A stretch of 41,284 bases of DNA from contig JAOBWO010000472.1 of NCBI GenBank assembly GCA_025463415.1, positions 1 through 41,284 of the forward strand, given 5' to 3'. Made by a program: the position numbers and the translations under genes. Below the pieces are notes generated by a model. It had not been told where the DNA came from and searched no databases. It saw only the letters and a list, made by a program, of their open reading frames with translations. Shown piece after piece: positions 9,606-18,597 of this stretch; positions within the stretch are counted from its first letter, which is position 1; each line of letters begins with the position of its first letter. This DNA comes from Acidimicrobiales bacterium. Its GTDB lineage: Bacteria > Actinomycetota > Acidimicrobiia > Acidimicrobiales > Ilumatobacteraceae.

Positions 9606-10432
9606 CTGCTCCGCGATCTCGGCATCGTGACGCACCGCGTGTCGCCCACCCGCACCCTCAGCGCCACCTCGCTGGACCCCTCCAAGCGGGACCGCACCGG
9701 ACGCCCGGCGGTCGGGTTCCTGTCCGCCTTGGTCGACATCAACGCCGCCCAGGTCGCGCTGCAGGCATCGCAGCCGCGATGGACCGCGACAGCGGCACTG
9801 TCTCTGCACGCCTCCGGGAGGGTCGCAGGGGGAACGCTCGTCTCGGACGCCCAGCTGGTTCGCCTCGGTTCCACCCCGATCGTCGTCCGCGCGTCGGTGC
9901 ACGATGCGGGCCGTGCGCAGCCCGACGAACTGCTGGACGCACTGGCGGACGACGGCGGGCTCGCCGTCGCCGCCATGCCGCGCATCGCATCAGCGGTGCT
10001 GACGTTCGGCCGCATCCCGGCGGAGGCATCGGTGGCGTCGGCCACCTACGACCCGGCGACGTCGCCGCCCCGGTCACGCCTCGAGTCGTCCGGCGCTTCT
10101 TGCGCCGAGCCGCTCGCGGAACGACTCGGCACCGTCGTCACACGGCCGGGAACGATCGAGATCGACCGGCCGCCTACACGCGCAACAGCTTCGGAACCGT
10201 GTTCGGCGGTGCCTACGGGATGTTGTTCCAGGCGCCGGCGAGTCGCTCGACTCCGGGCTCGTCGCAACGGATCCGGAGGTTCAGTACCTCAGCCAGACCG
10301 AGCTCGGCCCGGTCGTCGTCACCGCCGAGGTCGTGCGCGACGACCAGCACGGCGTCGTGTGCGATGTCGCCGCAATCGTCGGGGAGAAGGCGCTGAGCAT
10401 CGGCAGCGTCACGCTCGCCCGTCGCATGTGAA
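9561..10432 (+). pseudogene. Hotdog-fold thioesterase-like gene broken by two frameshifts
   Basis: Frame 0: HLLRDLGIVTHRVSPTRTLSATSLDPS...EPLAERLGTVVTRPGTIEIDRPP; frame 2: YTRNSFGTVFGGAYGMLFQAPA; frame 1: ESLDSGLVATDPEVQYLSQTELGPVVVTAEVVRDDQHGVVCDVAAIVGEKALSIGSVTLARRM*. Confidence 0.75.
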
Positions 10433-10441
10433 CGGCCCGGG

Positions 10442-10465
10442 AGCGGTGCACAACCCGGCACCGCT
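10442..10465 (+). terminator. Candidate hairpin terminator after the thioesterase-like gene
   Basis: Perfect 8-bp inverted repeat AGCGGTGC-acaacccg-GCACCGCT, 10 nt after the stop; no T-tract. Confidence 0.4.
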
Positions 10466-10495
10466 GCCCGCCACCTCCAGATTGTCGCAGGGGTG

Positions 10496-10516
10496 GGGGC
10501 TTGCCGCAAGGACCCC
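10496..10516 (+). promoter_or_regulatory. Rifamycin-associated element (RAE)-like inverted repeat upstream of rph
   Basis: GGGGCTTGCCGCAAGGACCCC: CTTGC-C-GCAAG core flanked by GGGG/CCCC, 61 nt before the rph ATG. Confidence 0.75.
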
Positions 10517-10577
10517 GATCGTGCTGTGAATGGTCGCTGTCGGCTCACGGCGGGCGACACATCGGAGGTCAAGAGAC

Positions 10578-13283
10578 ATGCGCACGTACTGGACGAATGC
10601 CGCCGGCGCGACCGTGTTGACGCTGCGGGATGTCGACCGGACGTCCGTTGCCAGGGTCGGTGGCAAGGGAGCCAACCTGGGCGAGCTGTCGCGGATCGAC
10701 GGCATCGACGTGCCGGCAGGTTTCTGCGTCACCACCGAGGCCTTCCGCCGGATCGTTGCGGCCGCTCCGTTCATCGACGTGCTGCTCGATCGCCTGTCGA
10801 ACCTGGCTCCGGATGACCCGGTCGCGGTTCGTGCCCTCAGCGCAGAGATCCGCGATGCGATCGTCGCTGTCGAGATCCCGTCCGGCATGGACGCGGCGAT
10901 CGCGGAGGCGGTCGCCGAGCTGGGCATCAACGCCGCCTACGCGGTGCGGTCGAGCGCGACGTCCGAGGACTCGCCGACCGCATCGTTCGCCGGTCAGCAG
11001 GACTCGTACCTGAACGTCGTGGGACTGCAGCAGATTCTCCGGCACGTCAGCCGGTGCTGGGCCTCGCTGTTCACCGAGCGAGCGGTCACCTACCGCATGC
11101 GCCGCGGGATCGACCCACGCACGGCAGAGATGGCCGTGGTCGTGCAGCGGATGGTGTTCCCCGATGCGGCGGGGATCATGTTCACCGCCGACCCGATCAC
11201 GTCGAACCGGCGGATCGCTGTGATCGAGGCGGGCTACGGCCTCGGTGAAGCGTTGGTCTCCGGGTTGGTCGACGCCGACGTGTTCGTGGTGCGCGATGGC
11301 GAGATCATCACCACGACCATCGGTCGGAAGCAGCTCGAGATCCGCGAGTCACCATCGGGCGGCACCGAGCATCGCGCCGTCGAGTTGCACCGTCAGGCGC
11401 AGCCATCGCTGACCGGCGCGCAGGTGCGGCGCCTCGCGCAGCTGGGCCGGCGGATCGAGACCCACTTCGGGTGCCCGCAGGACATCGAGTGGTGTTCGGT
11501 CGGTGACGTCCTCCACATCGTCCAGACCCGGCCGATCACCACCCTGTTCCCGATCCCCAGCAGCGCCGACGGCGCCAACCACGTGTACGTCTCCGTCGGC
11601 CATCAGCAGATGATGACGGATCCGATGAAGCCCTTGGGGCTCTCGCTCTGGCAGTCGATCGCGATGATCCCCATGCACGCGGCCGCCGGTCGGCTGTTCG
11701 TCGACGTGACGGCGCGACTGGCGTCACCTGCGACGCGTTCGGCAGTCATTGACGGCCTGGGCACGTCGGACCCGTTGATCGGGGATGCGTTGCGGGCCGT
11801 CGTCGATCGCGCCGACTTCATCGAGGAGCGCCCGGATGACGTACGCGGCGCGCCGGCGCCGGGCACCGCGCCGACCCCGATCCCCACCGATCCGGGGATC
11901 GTCTCGGCGTTGCGCGACCGCACCGAGGCGTCCATCGCTGAGGCGCGGCGCAGCATCCGGGGCAGGACGGGCGAAGCGTTGCTCGACTTCATCGTCGCGG
12001 ACGTCCAGGAGCTGAAGCACGTCCTGACGGACCCGCAGAGCATGCAGGTGATCGTGGCTGGGATGGATGCCACGGCGTGGCTGAACGAACAGCTGCAGGC
12101 GTGGCTCGGCGAGAAGAACGCCGCGGATGCGCTGGCTCGATCGGTACCCGGCAACGTCACATCGGAGATGGGGCTTGCGCTGCTCGACGTGGCCGACGCC
12201 GTCCGGCCCCATCCCGAGGTCGTGGCTTTCCTGCGCGACGTGCGCGACGGACGCGACGTGCATGGGGATGGCTTCCTCGATCAGCTGCCGATGCTGGCCG
12301 GCGGAACCCAGGCGCGAAACTCGGTCCTGGGCTATCTGGATGTCTACGGCATGCGTTGCGTCGGCGAGATCGACATCACCAGGCCGCGCTGGAGCGAGCG
12401 TCCGACGACGTTGGTGCCGCTGATCCTCGGCAACGTCGAGAACTTCGCGGCCGGAGAGGCGGAGCGGCGGTTCGCCGAGGGGCAGCGCGCTGCGGCGAGG
12501 AAGGAGGAGGAGATCCTGCAGCACCTCCGAGCGCTGCCGGACGGGGCGCGGAAGGCGGAGCAGGCGAAGCGGATGATCGATCGCATCCGCACGTTCATCG
12601 GCTACCGCGAGCACCCGAAGTACGGCATCGTCTGCCGCACCTTTCTGTACAAGCAGGCGCTGATGGCCGAGGCCGACCGGCTCGTCGCGGCGGGCATCGT
12701 CGGTGAGGCGGAGGACATCTTCTTGCTGACGCTGCAGGAACTGCACGAGGTCGTGCGCACGGGCGCACGCGTCGACGACGAGCTGATCCGCCGCCGTACG
12801 GCCGAGCACGCGTCGTATCAGGCGCTGACGCCGCCGAGGGTGCTGACGTCCGACGGTGAGGTCGTGGCAGGGTCCTACCGTCGCGGCGACCTGCCCGCGG
12901 GCGCATTGGCCGGACTGCCGGTCTCTGCCGGCACGGTCGAGGGGCGGGCCCGGATCATCCTCGACATCGCGGATGCCGACCTCGAACCCGGTGACATCCT
13001 CGTGACGGCGTACACGGATCCCAGCTGGTCACCGCTGTTCGTCGCGATCGCCGGGCTCGTGACCGAGGTCGGTGGGCTGATGACCCATGGTGCGGTGATC
13101 GCCCGCGAGTACGGCCTACCGGCGGTCGTCGGAGTCGAACATGCCACCCGGTTGATCCAGAACGGACAGCGCATCCGCGTCAACGGCACGGATGGCTTCG
13201 TCGAGATCCTCACCACCGGTCTGATGGTGCAAGCTGTCGAGGTGGAGCAGGGGGAGCAGACACCGACCGGTGAGGAGGCGTGA
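10578..13283 (+). CDS. rph: Rifamycin-inactivating phosphotransferase (rifampin phosphotransferase, Rph)
   Basis: N-terminal ATP-grasp VGGKGANLGELSRIDGIDVPAGFCVTT; DPMKPLGLSLWQ; FIGYREHPKYGIVCRTFLYKQALMAEADRL; swivel His domain GGLMTHGAVIAREYGLPAVVGVEHATRLIQNGQRIRVNGTDGFVEIL. Confidence 0.9.
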   Translation: MRTYWTNAAGATVLTLRDVDRTSVARVGGKGANLGELSRIDGIDVPAGFCVTTEAFRRIVAAAPFIDVLLDRLSNLAPDDPVAVRALSAEIRDAIVAVEIPSGMDAAIAEAVAELGINAAYAVRSSATSEDSPTASFAGQQDSYLNVVGLQQILRHVSRCWASLFTERAVTYRMRRGIDPRTAEMAVVVQRMVFPDAAGIMFTADPITSNRRIAVIEAGYGLGEALVSGLVDADVFVVRDGEIITTTIGRKQLEIRESPSGGTEHRAVELHRQAQPSLTGAQVRRLAQLGRRIETHFGCPQDIEWCSVGDVLHIVQTRPITTLFPIPSSADGANHVYVSVGHQQMMTDPMKPLGLSLWQSIAMIPMHAAAGRLFVDVTARLASPATRSAVIDGLGTSDPLIGDALRAVVDRADFIEERPDDVRGAPAPGTAPTPIPTDPGIVSALRDRTEASIAEARRSIRGRTGEALLDFIVADVQELKHVLTDPQSMQVIVAGMDATAWLNEQLQAWLGEKNAADALARSVPGNVTSEMGLALLDVADAVRPHPEVVAFLRDVRDGRDVHGDGFLDQLPMLAGGTQARNSVLGYLDVYGMRCVGEIDITRPRWSERPTTLVPLILGNVENFAAGEAERRFAEGQRAAARKEEEILQHLRALPDGARKAEQAKRMIDRIRTFIGYREHPKYGIVCRTFLYKQALMAEADRLVAAGIVGEAEDIFLLTLQELHEVVRTGARVDDELIRRRTAEHASYQALTPPRVLTSDGEVVAGSYRRGDLPAGALAGLPVSAGTVEGRARIILDIADADLEPGDILVTAYTDPSWSPLFVAIAGLVTEVGGLMTHGAVIAREYGLPAVVGVEHATRLIQNGQRIRVNGTDGFVEILTTGLMVQAVEVEQGEQTPTGEEA

Positions 13284-14010
13284 TGGCCGAGGAGTTCTAC
13301 GGACGTGATCTCAGTGAGGCGGAGTTCTGGGGTGTCGATCTGGCGAGGGCGACGCCGCGCGACGTCAACATGACCGGTGTCCGGATGAAGAGCATCAGGC
13401 TGGTCGACGTCGACATCGATGGGTTCGTCGACGCGCTCGTCGTCAACGGGGTCGATGTCACCGGGTTCGTCAACGAGCACGACCGGTGGTACCCGCTGCG
13501 CGGCATGCTTCGGCCCACCGACGTCGCGGGCATGCAGGCCGCGCAGCGCGCGCTCGACGACACATGGGCCGCCACCGTCGCCCGCGCTCGAGGGTTGCAG
13601 GACGAGCAGTTCCACGAATCGGTGGGCGCGAGTGGTCGTTCGTCCAGACGCTGCGGCACCTCGTGTTCGGCGTCGACAAGTGGTTCGCCGAACCGTTGCT
13701 GGGCCAGGCCACGTTCCATGCGCTCGGCCTCGTCGACGGAGGTTCGCGTGAGCGCCCCTGGGTCGGCGTGGACCCCGATGCCCGACCCGGTCTCGACGAC
13801 GTCGTCGCGGTCCGTGACGAGCAATCCGCGCAGCTGAGGGCCTTCCTCGACGGCATCTCCGACGGTGACCTCGACCGCGCGGTCGAGGTGCTCGATGCCG
13901 GCACGGTGCCGATGTCCGAATGCATGTACACCGTCTTCGAGGAGTCCTTCGAGCACCATCGCTACGCCGTGCGCGACCTCGCCCAGCTCGAGGCAGAGCC
14001 GACCGCCTGA
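13283..14010 (+). pseudogene. DinB-family protein with pentapeptide-like N-terminus, single frameshift near 13620-13640
   Basis: Frame 2: FYGRDLSEAEFWGVDLARATPRDVNMTGVRMKSIRLVDVDIDGFVDALVVNGVDVTGFVNEHDRWYP...DEQFHESVG; frame 1: EWSFVQTLRHLVFGVDKWFAEPLLG...YTVFEESFEHHRYAVRDLAQLE. Confidence 0.75.
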
Positions 14011-14033
14011 CCCGCCGACAGTAAGTTGGGCGG

Positions 14034-15281
14034 GTGCCCGGGTGCCCCGACGAACGCGACCGCGACGTCGCCGATATCTCGGCGCGATGGGCGGCGTCCG
14101 GCGCGGCGGGCCTGTCGGGACGCCCCGATGGTCCAGCGCTCGACGTGCCGTGTGGCGTGATCGAGGTCGTCGAAGCGGCCGCGACGACGGTCCGCGACCT
14201 GACCGAGCGCGCCGGTCGGTGTGTCGCACTCGATGGCCTCGCGCTGCTCGGTGAGCGCGCGGCGCTGTCCGGCCTGGTCCGGCAGGGAGCGGTCAGCTGC
14301 GGCGGCGCGACCCGTCTGCTCCACGCCGCCGACGGCTGGCTGGCGCTGTCCCTGGCCCGAAGCGACGACATCGACAGCCTTCCCGCGTGGCTCGACGGTG
14401 CGCCCCCGCTTCCGGACGTTGCTGATGCCGAGTTGCTGTGGGCAGTGCTGGCAACGGCGGTGCGCAGCCGGCCCGTCGGCGAGCTGATCGAGCGCGCAAC
14501 ACTGCTCGGCATGCCGGTCGGCGGGTTCGGCGAGGTGGCCGAGGGGCCGACGACAGCGGTCGACGTCGTGCCGCTCGACGGGCAGGTGCCTCCGAAGCCG
14601 ATCGATGAGCTCGTCGTCGTCGATCTGTCGGCGCTGTGGGCGGGCCCGCTGTGCGCCGACCTGCTCGCTCGTGCAGGCGCGCGGTTGATCAAGGTCGAGA
14701 GCGCAGATCGCCCGGACGGGGCTCGCCTCGGAACACCGTTGTTCTTCGATCTGCTCCATGCCGGCCACGACAGCGTCTGCATCGACTTCCGCAGCGAGGC
14801 CGGCCGTCGCGATCTGCGGCGACTCATCCGGCGCGCGGACGTCGTGATCGAGGCGTCCCGCCCGCGCGCGCTCCGTCAGCTAGGCGTCGACGCAAACGCC
14901 ATCGACGGACCGCGGGTCTGGTTGTCGATCACCGCCCACGGCGCGACGGGGCTCGCCGCGCCGCGGATCGGGTTCGGAGACGACGCTGCAATTGCGGGTG
15001 GCCTGGCGACGCGTGACGAGCTCGGGCCGTGCTTCTGTGCCGATGCGATCGCGGATCCGCTCACCGGCATCGTCGCCGCGTCGGCCGTTCTGGAAGCGCT
15101 CGACCGTGGTGGGCGATGGCGGATCGAGGCGTCGCTGAGTCGCACGGCTCGGCTGGCGGCGGCCGGGCCGATGACGCACATCGCAGGATTGCAGCTCGCT
15201 GCGCCGCGAGCCCGGGAACCGCTCGGGACGGCCGCGCCGATGGGCCTGCACACCGACGCCGTGCTGGCCGCGCTCGGTTGA
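14034..15281 (+). CDS. CoA-transferase family III (CaiB/BaiF-like), apparently permuted domain order
   Basis: VVVDLSALWAGPLCADLLARAGARLIKVES, DSVCIDFRSEAGRRDLRRLIRRADVVIEASRPRALRQLG, WLSITAHG; preceded by DGWLALSLARSDDIDSLPAWL. Confidence 0.8.
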   Translation: MPGCPDERDRDVADISARWAASGAAGLSGRPDGPALDVPCGVIEVVEAAATTVRDLTERAGRCVALDGLALLGERAALSGLVRQGAVSCGGATRLLHAADGWLALSLARSDDIDSLPAWLDGAPPLPDVADAELLWAVLATAVRSRPVGELIERATLLGMPVGGFGEVAEGPTTAVDVVPLDGQVPPKPIDELVVVDLSALWAGPLCADLLARAGARLIKVESADRPDGARLGTPLFFDLLHAGHDSVCIDFRSEAGRRDLRRLIRRADVVIEASRPRALRQLGVDANAIDGPRVWLSITAHGATGLAAPRIGFGDDAAIAGGLATRDELGPCFCADAIADPLTGIVAASAVLEALDRGGRWRIEASLSRTARLAAAGPMTHIAGLQLAAPRAREPLGTAAPMGLHTDAVLAALG

Positions 15282-15332
15282 CCGGCGGGACCGGCCGCAG
15301 CCCACGGAGCAGGGGCGGCTACGGTCACCCCG

Positions 15333-16592
15333 ATGTCCATCGATTTCGATGACCTCGAGAGGCGCGCCGGTTTCTTCGTCGGCAGCAAGCCGGCCACCGT
15401 CACGTTCCTTCCCGAACCGGATCGCCGCCGACGTCGGTACACACTGATCTCGGTCGACGACCACCTCGTCGAGCCGCCGCACATGTTCTCGGGTCGGGTG
15501 CCGGCCCGCTTCGCCGAGCTCGCGCCGCGCGTCCTGCTCGACGAAGCAGGCATGGAGTACTGGGCCTACGACGACAAGCGGCACTACAAGGTCGGACTGA
15601 ACGCAGTGGTCGGGCGGCCGCAGTCCGAACTGAGCTTCGAGCCCAGCCGCTTCGACGAGATGCGCAAAGGCGCATGGGACATCGACGCCCGGATCCACGA
15701 CATGGATCTCAACGGTGTGTACGCGTCGCTGAACTTCCCGTCCTCGTTGGCCGGCTTCGCGGGGCAGCGGTACCAGCTCGGCGTCAGCGACCCGGAGCTT
15801 GCCCTGGCCGTCGTGCGTGCCGCCAACGACTGGCACCTCGAGGAGTGGGCGGGTCGTCATCCGGGTCGGATCATCCCGGCGCAAGTCCCGTGGTTGCTGG
15901 ATCCGGTGGTCGGAGCCGCTGAGATCCGGTACAACGCCGCGCGGGGTTTCCGGGCCGTGACGTTCCCGGAACTGCCCGAGCGTCTGGGACTGCCGTCGCT
16001 GCACACCGGCTACTGGGATCCGTTCATGGAGGCGTGTGCCGAGACGGGCACGGTCGTGTGCCTGCACGTCGGCTCGTCGTCGTCGGCGCCGATGACGTCG
16101 TCGGATGCGCCGGCCGACACGATCGGCGTGCTGTTCTTCGGGTGGGCGATGTTCGCTGCGGTCGACTGGCTGTACTCGAAGCTGCCGGTGCGCTTCCCCG
16201 GCCTGAAGATCTGCCTCTCGGAGGGCGGCATCGGATGGGTCGCCGGGCTGATGGACCGGCTCGACCACGTCGGTCGGTACCAGGCGATGTACGGCACCTG
16301 GGAGGGCATCGACCTCACCCCGCGCGAGGTGTTCCAGCGCAACTTCTGGTTCTGCGCGATCGAGGACCCGTCCGGTCTCGACCACCGGCACCGGATCGGC
16401 ATCGACCACGTGATGCTCGAGTCGGACTACCCGCACCAGGACGGCACCTGGCCGGACACCCAGGAGATCATCCACGACCAGATCGGCCACTTCCCTGCCG
16501 ATGAGATCCGCAAGGTCACATGGGAGAACGCGTCGAAGCTGTTCGAGCATCCCGTTCCCCAGGCGATCCAGGACGATCCCGAGGCGTTCTGA
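15333..16592 (+). CDS. Amidohydrolase family protein (amidohydrolase 2 / ACMSD-like TIM barrel)
   Basis: LISVDDHLVEPPHMF, GVYASLNFPS, FRAVTFPELPERLGLPSLHTGYWDPFMEACAETGTVVCLHVGSS, HVMLESDYPHQDGTWPDT. Confidence 0.88.
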   Translation: MSIDFDDLERRAGFFVGSKPATVTFLPEPDRRRRRYTLISVDDHLVEPPHMFSGRVPARFAELAPRVLLDEAGMEYWAYDDKRHYKVGLNAVVGRPQSELSFEPSRFDEMRKGAWDIDARIHDMDLNGVYASLNFPSSLAGFAGQRYQLGVSDPELALAVVRAANDWHLEEWAGRHPGRIIPAQVPWLLDPVVGAAEIRYNAARGFRAVTFPELPERLGLPSLHTGYWDPFMEACAETGTVVCLHVGSSSSAPMTSSDAPADTIGVLFFGWAMFAAVDWLYSKLPVRFPGLKICLSEGGIGWVAGLMDRLDHVGRYQAMYGTWEGIDLTPREVFQRNFWFCAIEDPSGLDHRHRIGIDHVMLESDYPHQDGTWPDTQEIIHDQIGHFPADEIRKVTWENASKLFEHPVPQAIQDDPEAF

Positions 16593-17287
16593 TGGAGGAG
16601 TCAGATCTCCCGTTCCGGATCGCGGCCGGCCGACGCATGCTCTACCGGGAGGGCTGTGACTCGAACGTCGGCGGCCATGTCAGCGCCCGCGCCGAGACGG
16701 GCGAAGGGTTCTGGGTCACCGGGTTCGAGTACCTCGACGAGACGATGCCCGCCAACATCGCGATGCTCGACTTCGACCTCGAGCCGCTCATCGGCCAGCA
16801 CGCCCTCTCGCCCGCGGTGAACTTCCATGCGCTGATCTACCGGCTCCGGCCGGACGTGAACGCGATCGTGCACCTCCACTCCCACTACATCTCCGTGCTG
16901 TCGTCGACGGGTTCGACCGTTGGCATGTACAACGTGGCCGCCGTGCTGTTCCACGACGAGCAGGTGACCTACTTCGACGACGGTCACAAGGCGCACACGC
17001 AGGTCGCCCACGACCTCGGCGACCGGCGGGTGGCCATCCTGCAGAACCACGGCGCGATCATCGCCTCGGACACCCTCGAGCACGCCGTGATCGAGGCGAT
17101 GACGTTGGAGATGTGTGCCCGCTACCACCTGGAGTGCGTCGCAGCAGGCGGCAAGGAGATCGCCCTCGACGAGGTCGTCGGCGGCAAGACGATGTACCGC
17201 AAGTACTTCCTCCAGCACATGTGGGACGCCAACTACCGGCGGATCCGCCGCACCGATCCGGACCTGTTCGCGACCCTCGACACCTGA
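16592..17287 (+). CDS. Class II aldolase/adducin family protein
   Basis: ATG at 16592; SNVGGHVSARAE, AIVHLHSHYISVLSS, ILQNHGAIIASDTLEHAVIEAMTLE. Confidence 0.9.
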   Translation: MEESDLPFRIAAGRRMLYREGCDSNVGGHVSARAETGEGFWVTGFEYLDETMPANIAMLDFDLEPLIGQHALSPAVNFHALIYRLRPDVNAIVHLHSHYISVLSSTGSTVGMYNVAAVLFHDEQVTYFDDGHKAHTQVAHDLGDRRVAILQNHGAIIASDTLEHAVIEAMTLEMCARYHLECVAAGGKEIALDEVVGGKTMYRKYFLQHMWDANYRRIRRTDPDLFATLDT

Positions 17288-17293
17288 GCGGCT

Positions 17294-18454
17294 TCAGTAG
17301 GAACGCGGCAGTGACAGCGTGTGCTGGGCGACGAAGTTGAGGATCATCTCGCGGCTGACCGGCGCGATGCGCAGCAGTCGCGACAGTCCCCACATGTCCG
17401 CCAGTCCGTACTCGCTGGTCATCCCGTTGCCGCCGTGGGTCTGAATGGCGATGTCGAGGCAGCGGTAGCCGGCTTCGGCTGCGGCGTACTTGGCCATGTT
17501 GGACGCTTCCGCGGCGATCGAGCCGGAACCGTCGTGGTCGTGCGCCCACGCGGCTTTCATCATCATCAACCGAGCGAGCTCCAACTCGATCTTCGCCTCG
17601 GCGAGCGGGTGGGAGATGCCCTGGTGCGAACCGATCGGGACGTCCCAGACGCGACGATCGGTGGCGTACTCCGCGGCCCGAGCGAGCGCGTAGCGGCCGA
17701 TCCCGGCGCACAACGCTGCACCCGTGATCCGCTCCGGGTTCAACCCGTGGAACACGACGCGCAAGCCGTCGCCCTCGTCGCCGAGCCGGCGGCTCACCGG
17801 GACTTCGACGTTGTCGAAGAACAACGTGAACTGCTTCTCGGGTGACGCGATCTCGACCGGGATCAGCACACTCTCCAGCCCCGCCGAGGCAGTGTCGACG
17901 ATGAGCAACGAGAGCAACGCCCGACCGGACGCCTCGTCGGTGCCGGTGCGGACGACGACCAGGATCTGCTCGGCCTCGTCGACGCCCGAGATGAACGTCT
18001 TGCCGCCGTTGAGCCGATAGACGTCGCCGTCGCGGACTGCCGTCGTGTGCAGCCGGTGGGTGTTCGACCCAGCGTCTGTCTCGGTGATCGCGAACGCCAT
18101 CTTGCCGCCGGCCGACATCGAGGGGAGCCATTCCGCGCGTTGCTCGTCGGTGCCGAAGTTGGCGATCAGCTCTGCGCAGATCGCGGCCGACACGAGGATC
18201 AACAGCAGTGGGCACCCCGCAGTGGCCACTTCCTCGCACACGATGGCCAGCTCGGTGATGCCGGCGCCGCCCCCGCCGTACTGCTCCGGCAGGTGCACAC
18301 CGAGGAACCCGAGCTCGCCGAGGGCATCCCAGAGCTCGTCGAGCTTGGCACCGTTGCGGACGGCGTCGGCGTAGTAGCGGTGCCCGAACTGCGCGGCGAC
18401 GTCGCCGACAGATCCACGCAGCAGTTGATGTTCATCTGTCTCGGCGAAGTCCAT
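17294..18454 (-). CDS. Acyl-CoA dehydrogenase family protein
   Basis: FAITETDAGSNTHRLHTTAVRDGDVYRLNGGKTFISGVDEA, ALARAAEYATDRRVWDVPIGSHQGISHPLAEAKIELE, QTHGGNGMTSEYGLADMWG. Confidence 0.93.
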   Translation of the reverse strand: MDFAETDEHQLLRGSVGDVAAQFGHRYYADAVRNGAKLDELWDALGELGFLGVHLPEQYGGGGAGITELAIVCEEVATAGCPLLLILVSAAICAELIANFGTDEQRAEWLPSMSAGGKMAFAITETDAGSNTHRLHTTAVRDGDVYRLNGGKTFISGVDEAEQILVVVRTGTDEASGRALLSLLIVDTASAGLESVLIPVEIASPEKQFTLFFDNVEVPVSRRLGDEGDGLRVVFHGLNPERITGAALCAGIGRYALARAAEYATDRRVWDVPIGSHQGISHPLAEAKIELELARLMMMKAAWAHDHDGSGSIAAEASNMAKYAAAEAGYRCLDIAIQTHGGNGMTSEYGLADMWGLSRLLRIAPVSREMILNFVAQHTLSLPRSY

Positions 18455-18468
18455 GGCGCTCCTGACGG

Positions 18469-18492
18469 GATCGGCCCTGTCACAGGCCGATC
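18469..18492. promoter_or_regulatory. Candidate operator: 8-bp inverted repeat upstream of the acyl-CoA dehydrogenase
   Basis: GATCGGCC-ctgtcaca-GGCCGATC, perfect arms, 14 nt upstream of the ACAD start codon. Confidence 0.4.
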
Positions 18493-18597
18493 ATTTGTGA
18501 ACGATCGACAACACACTATTCTCGCCCGTCGAGGACCCCGTGACGCCGTAGCGGATGCCATGGTGGTCATCGGCGAGCACACCGGCGGGGGAGGACG

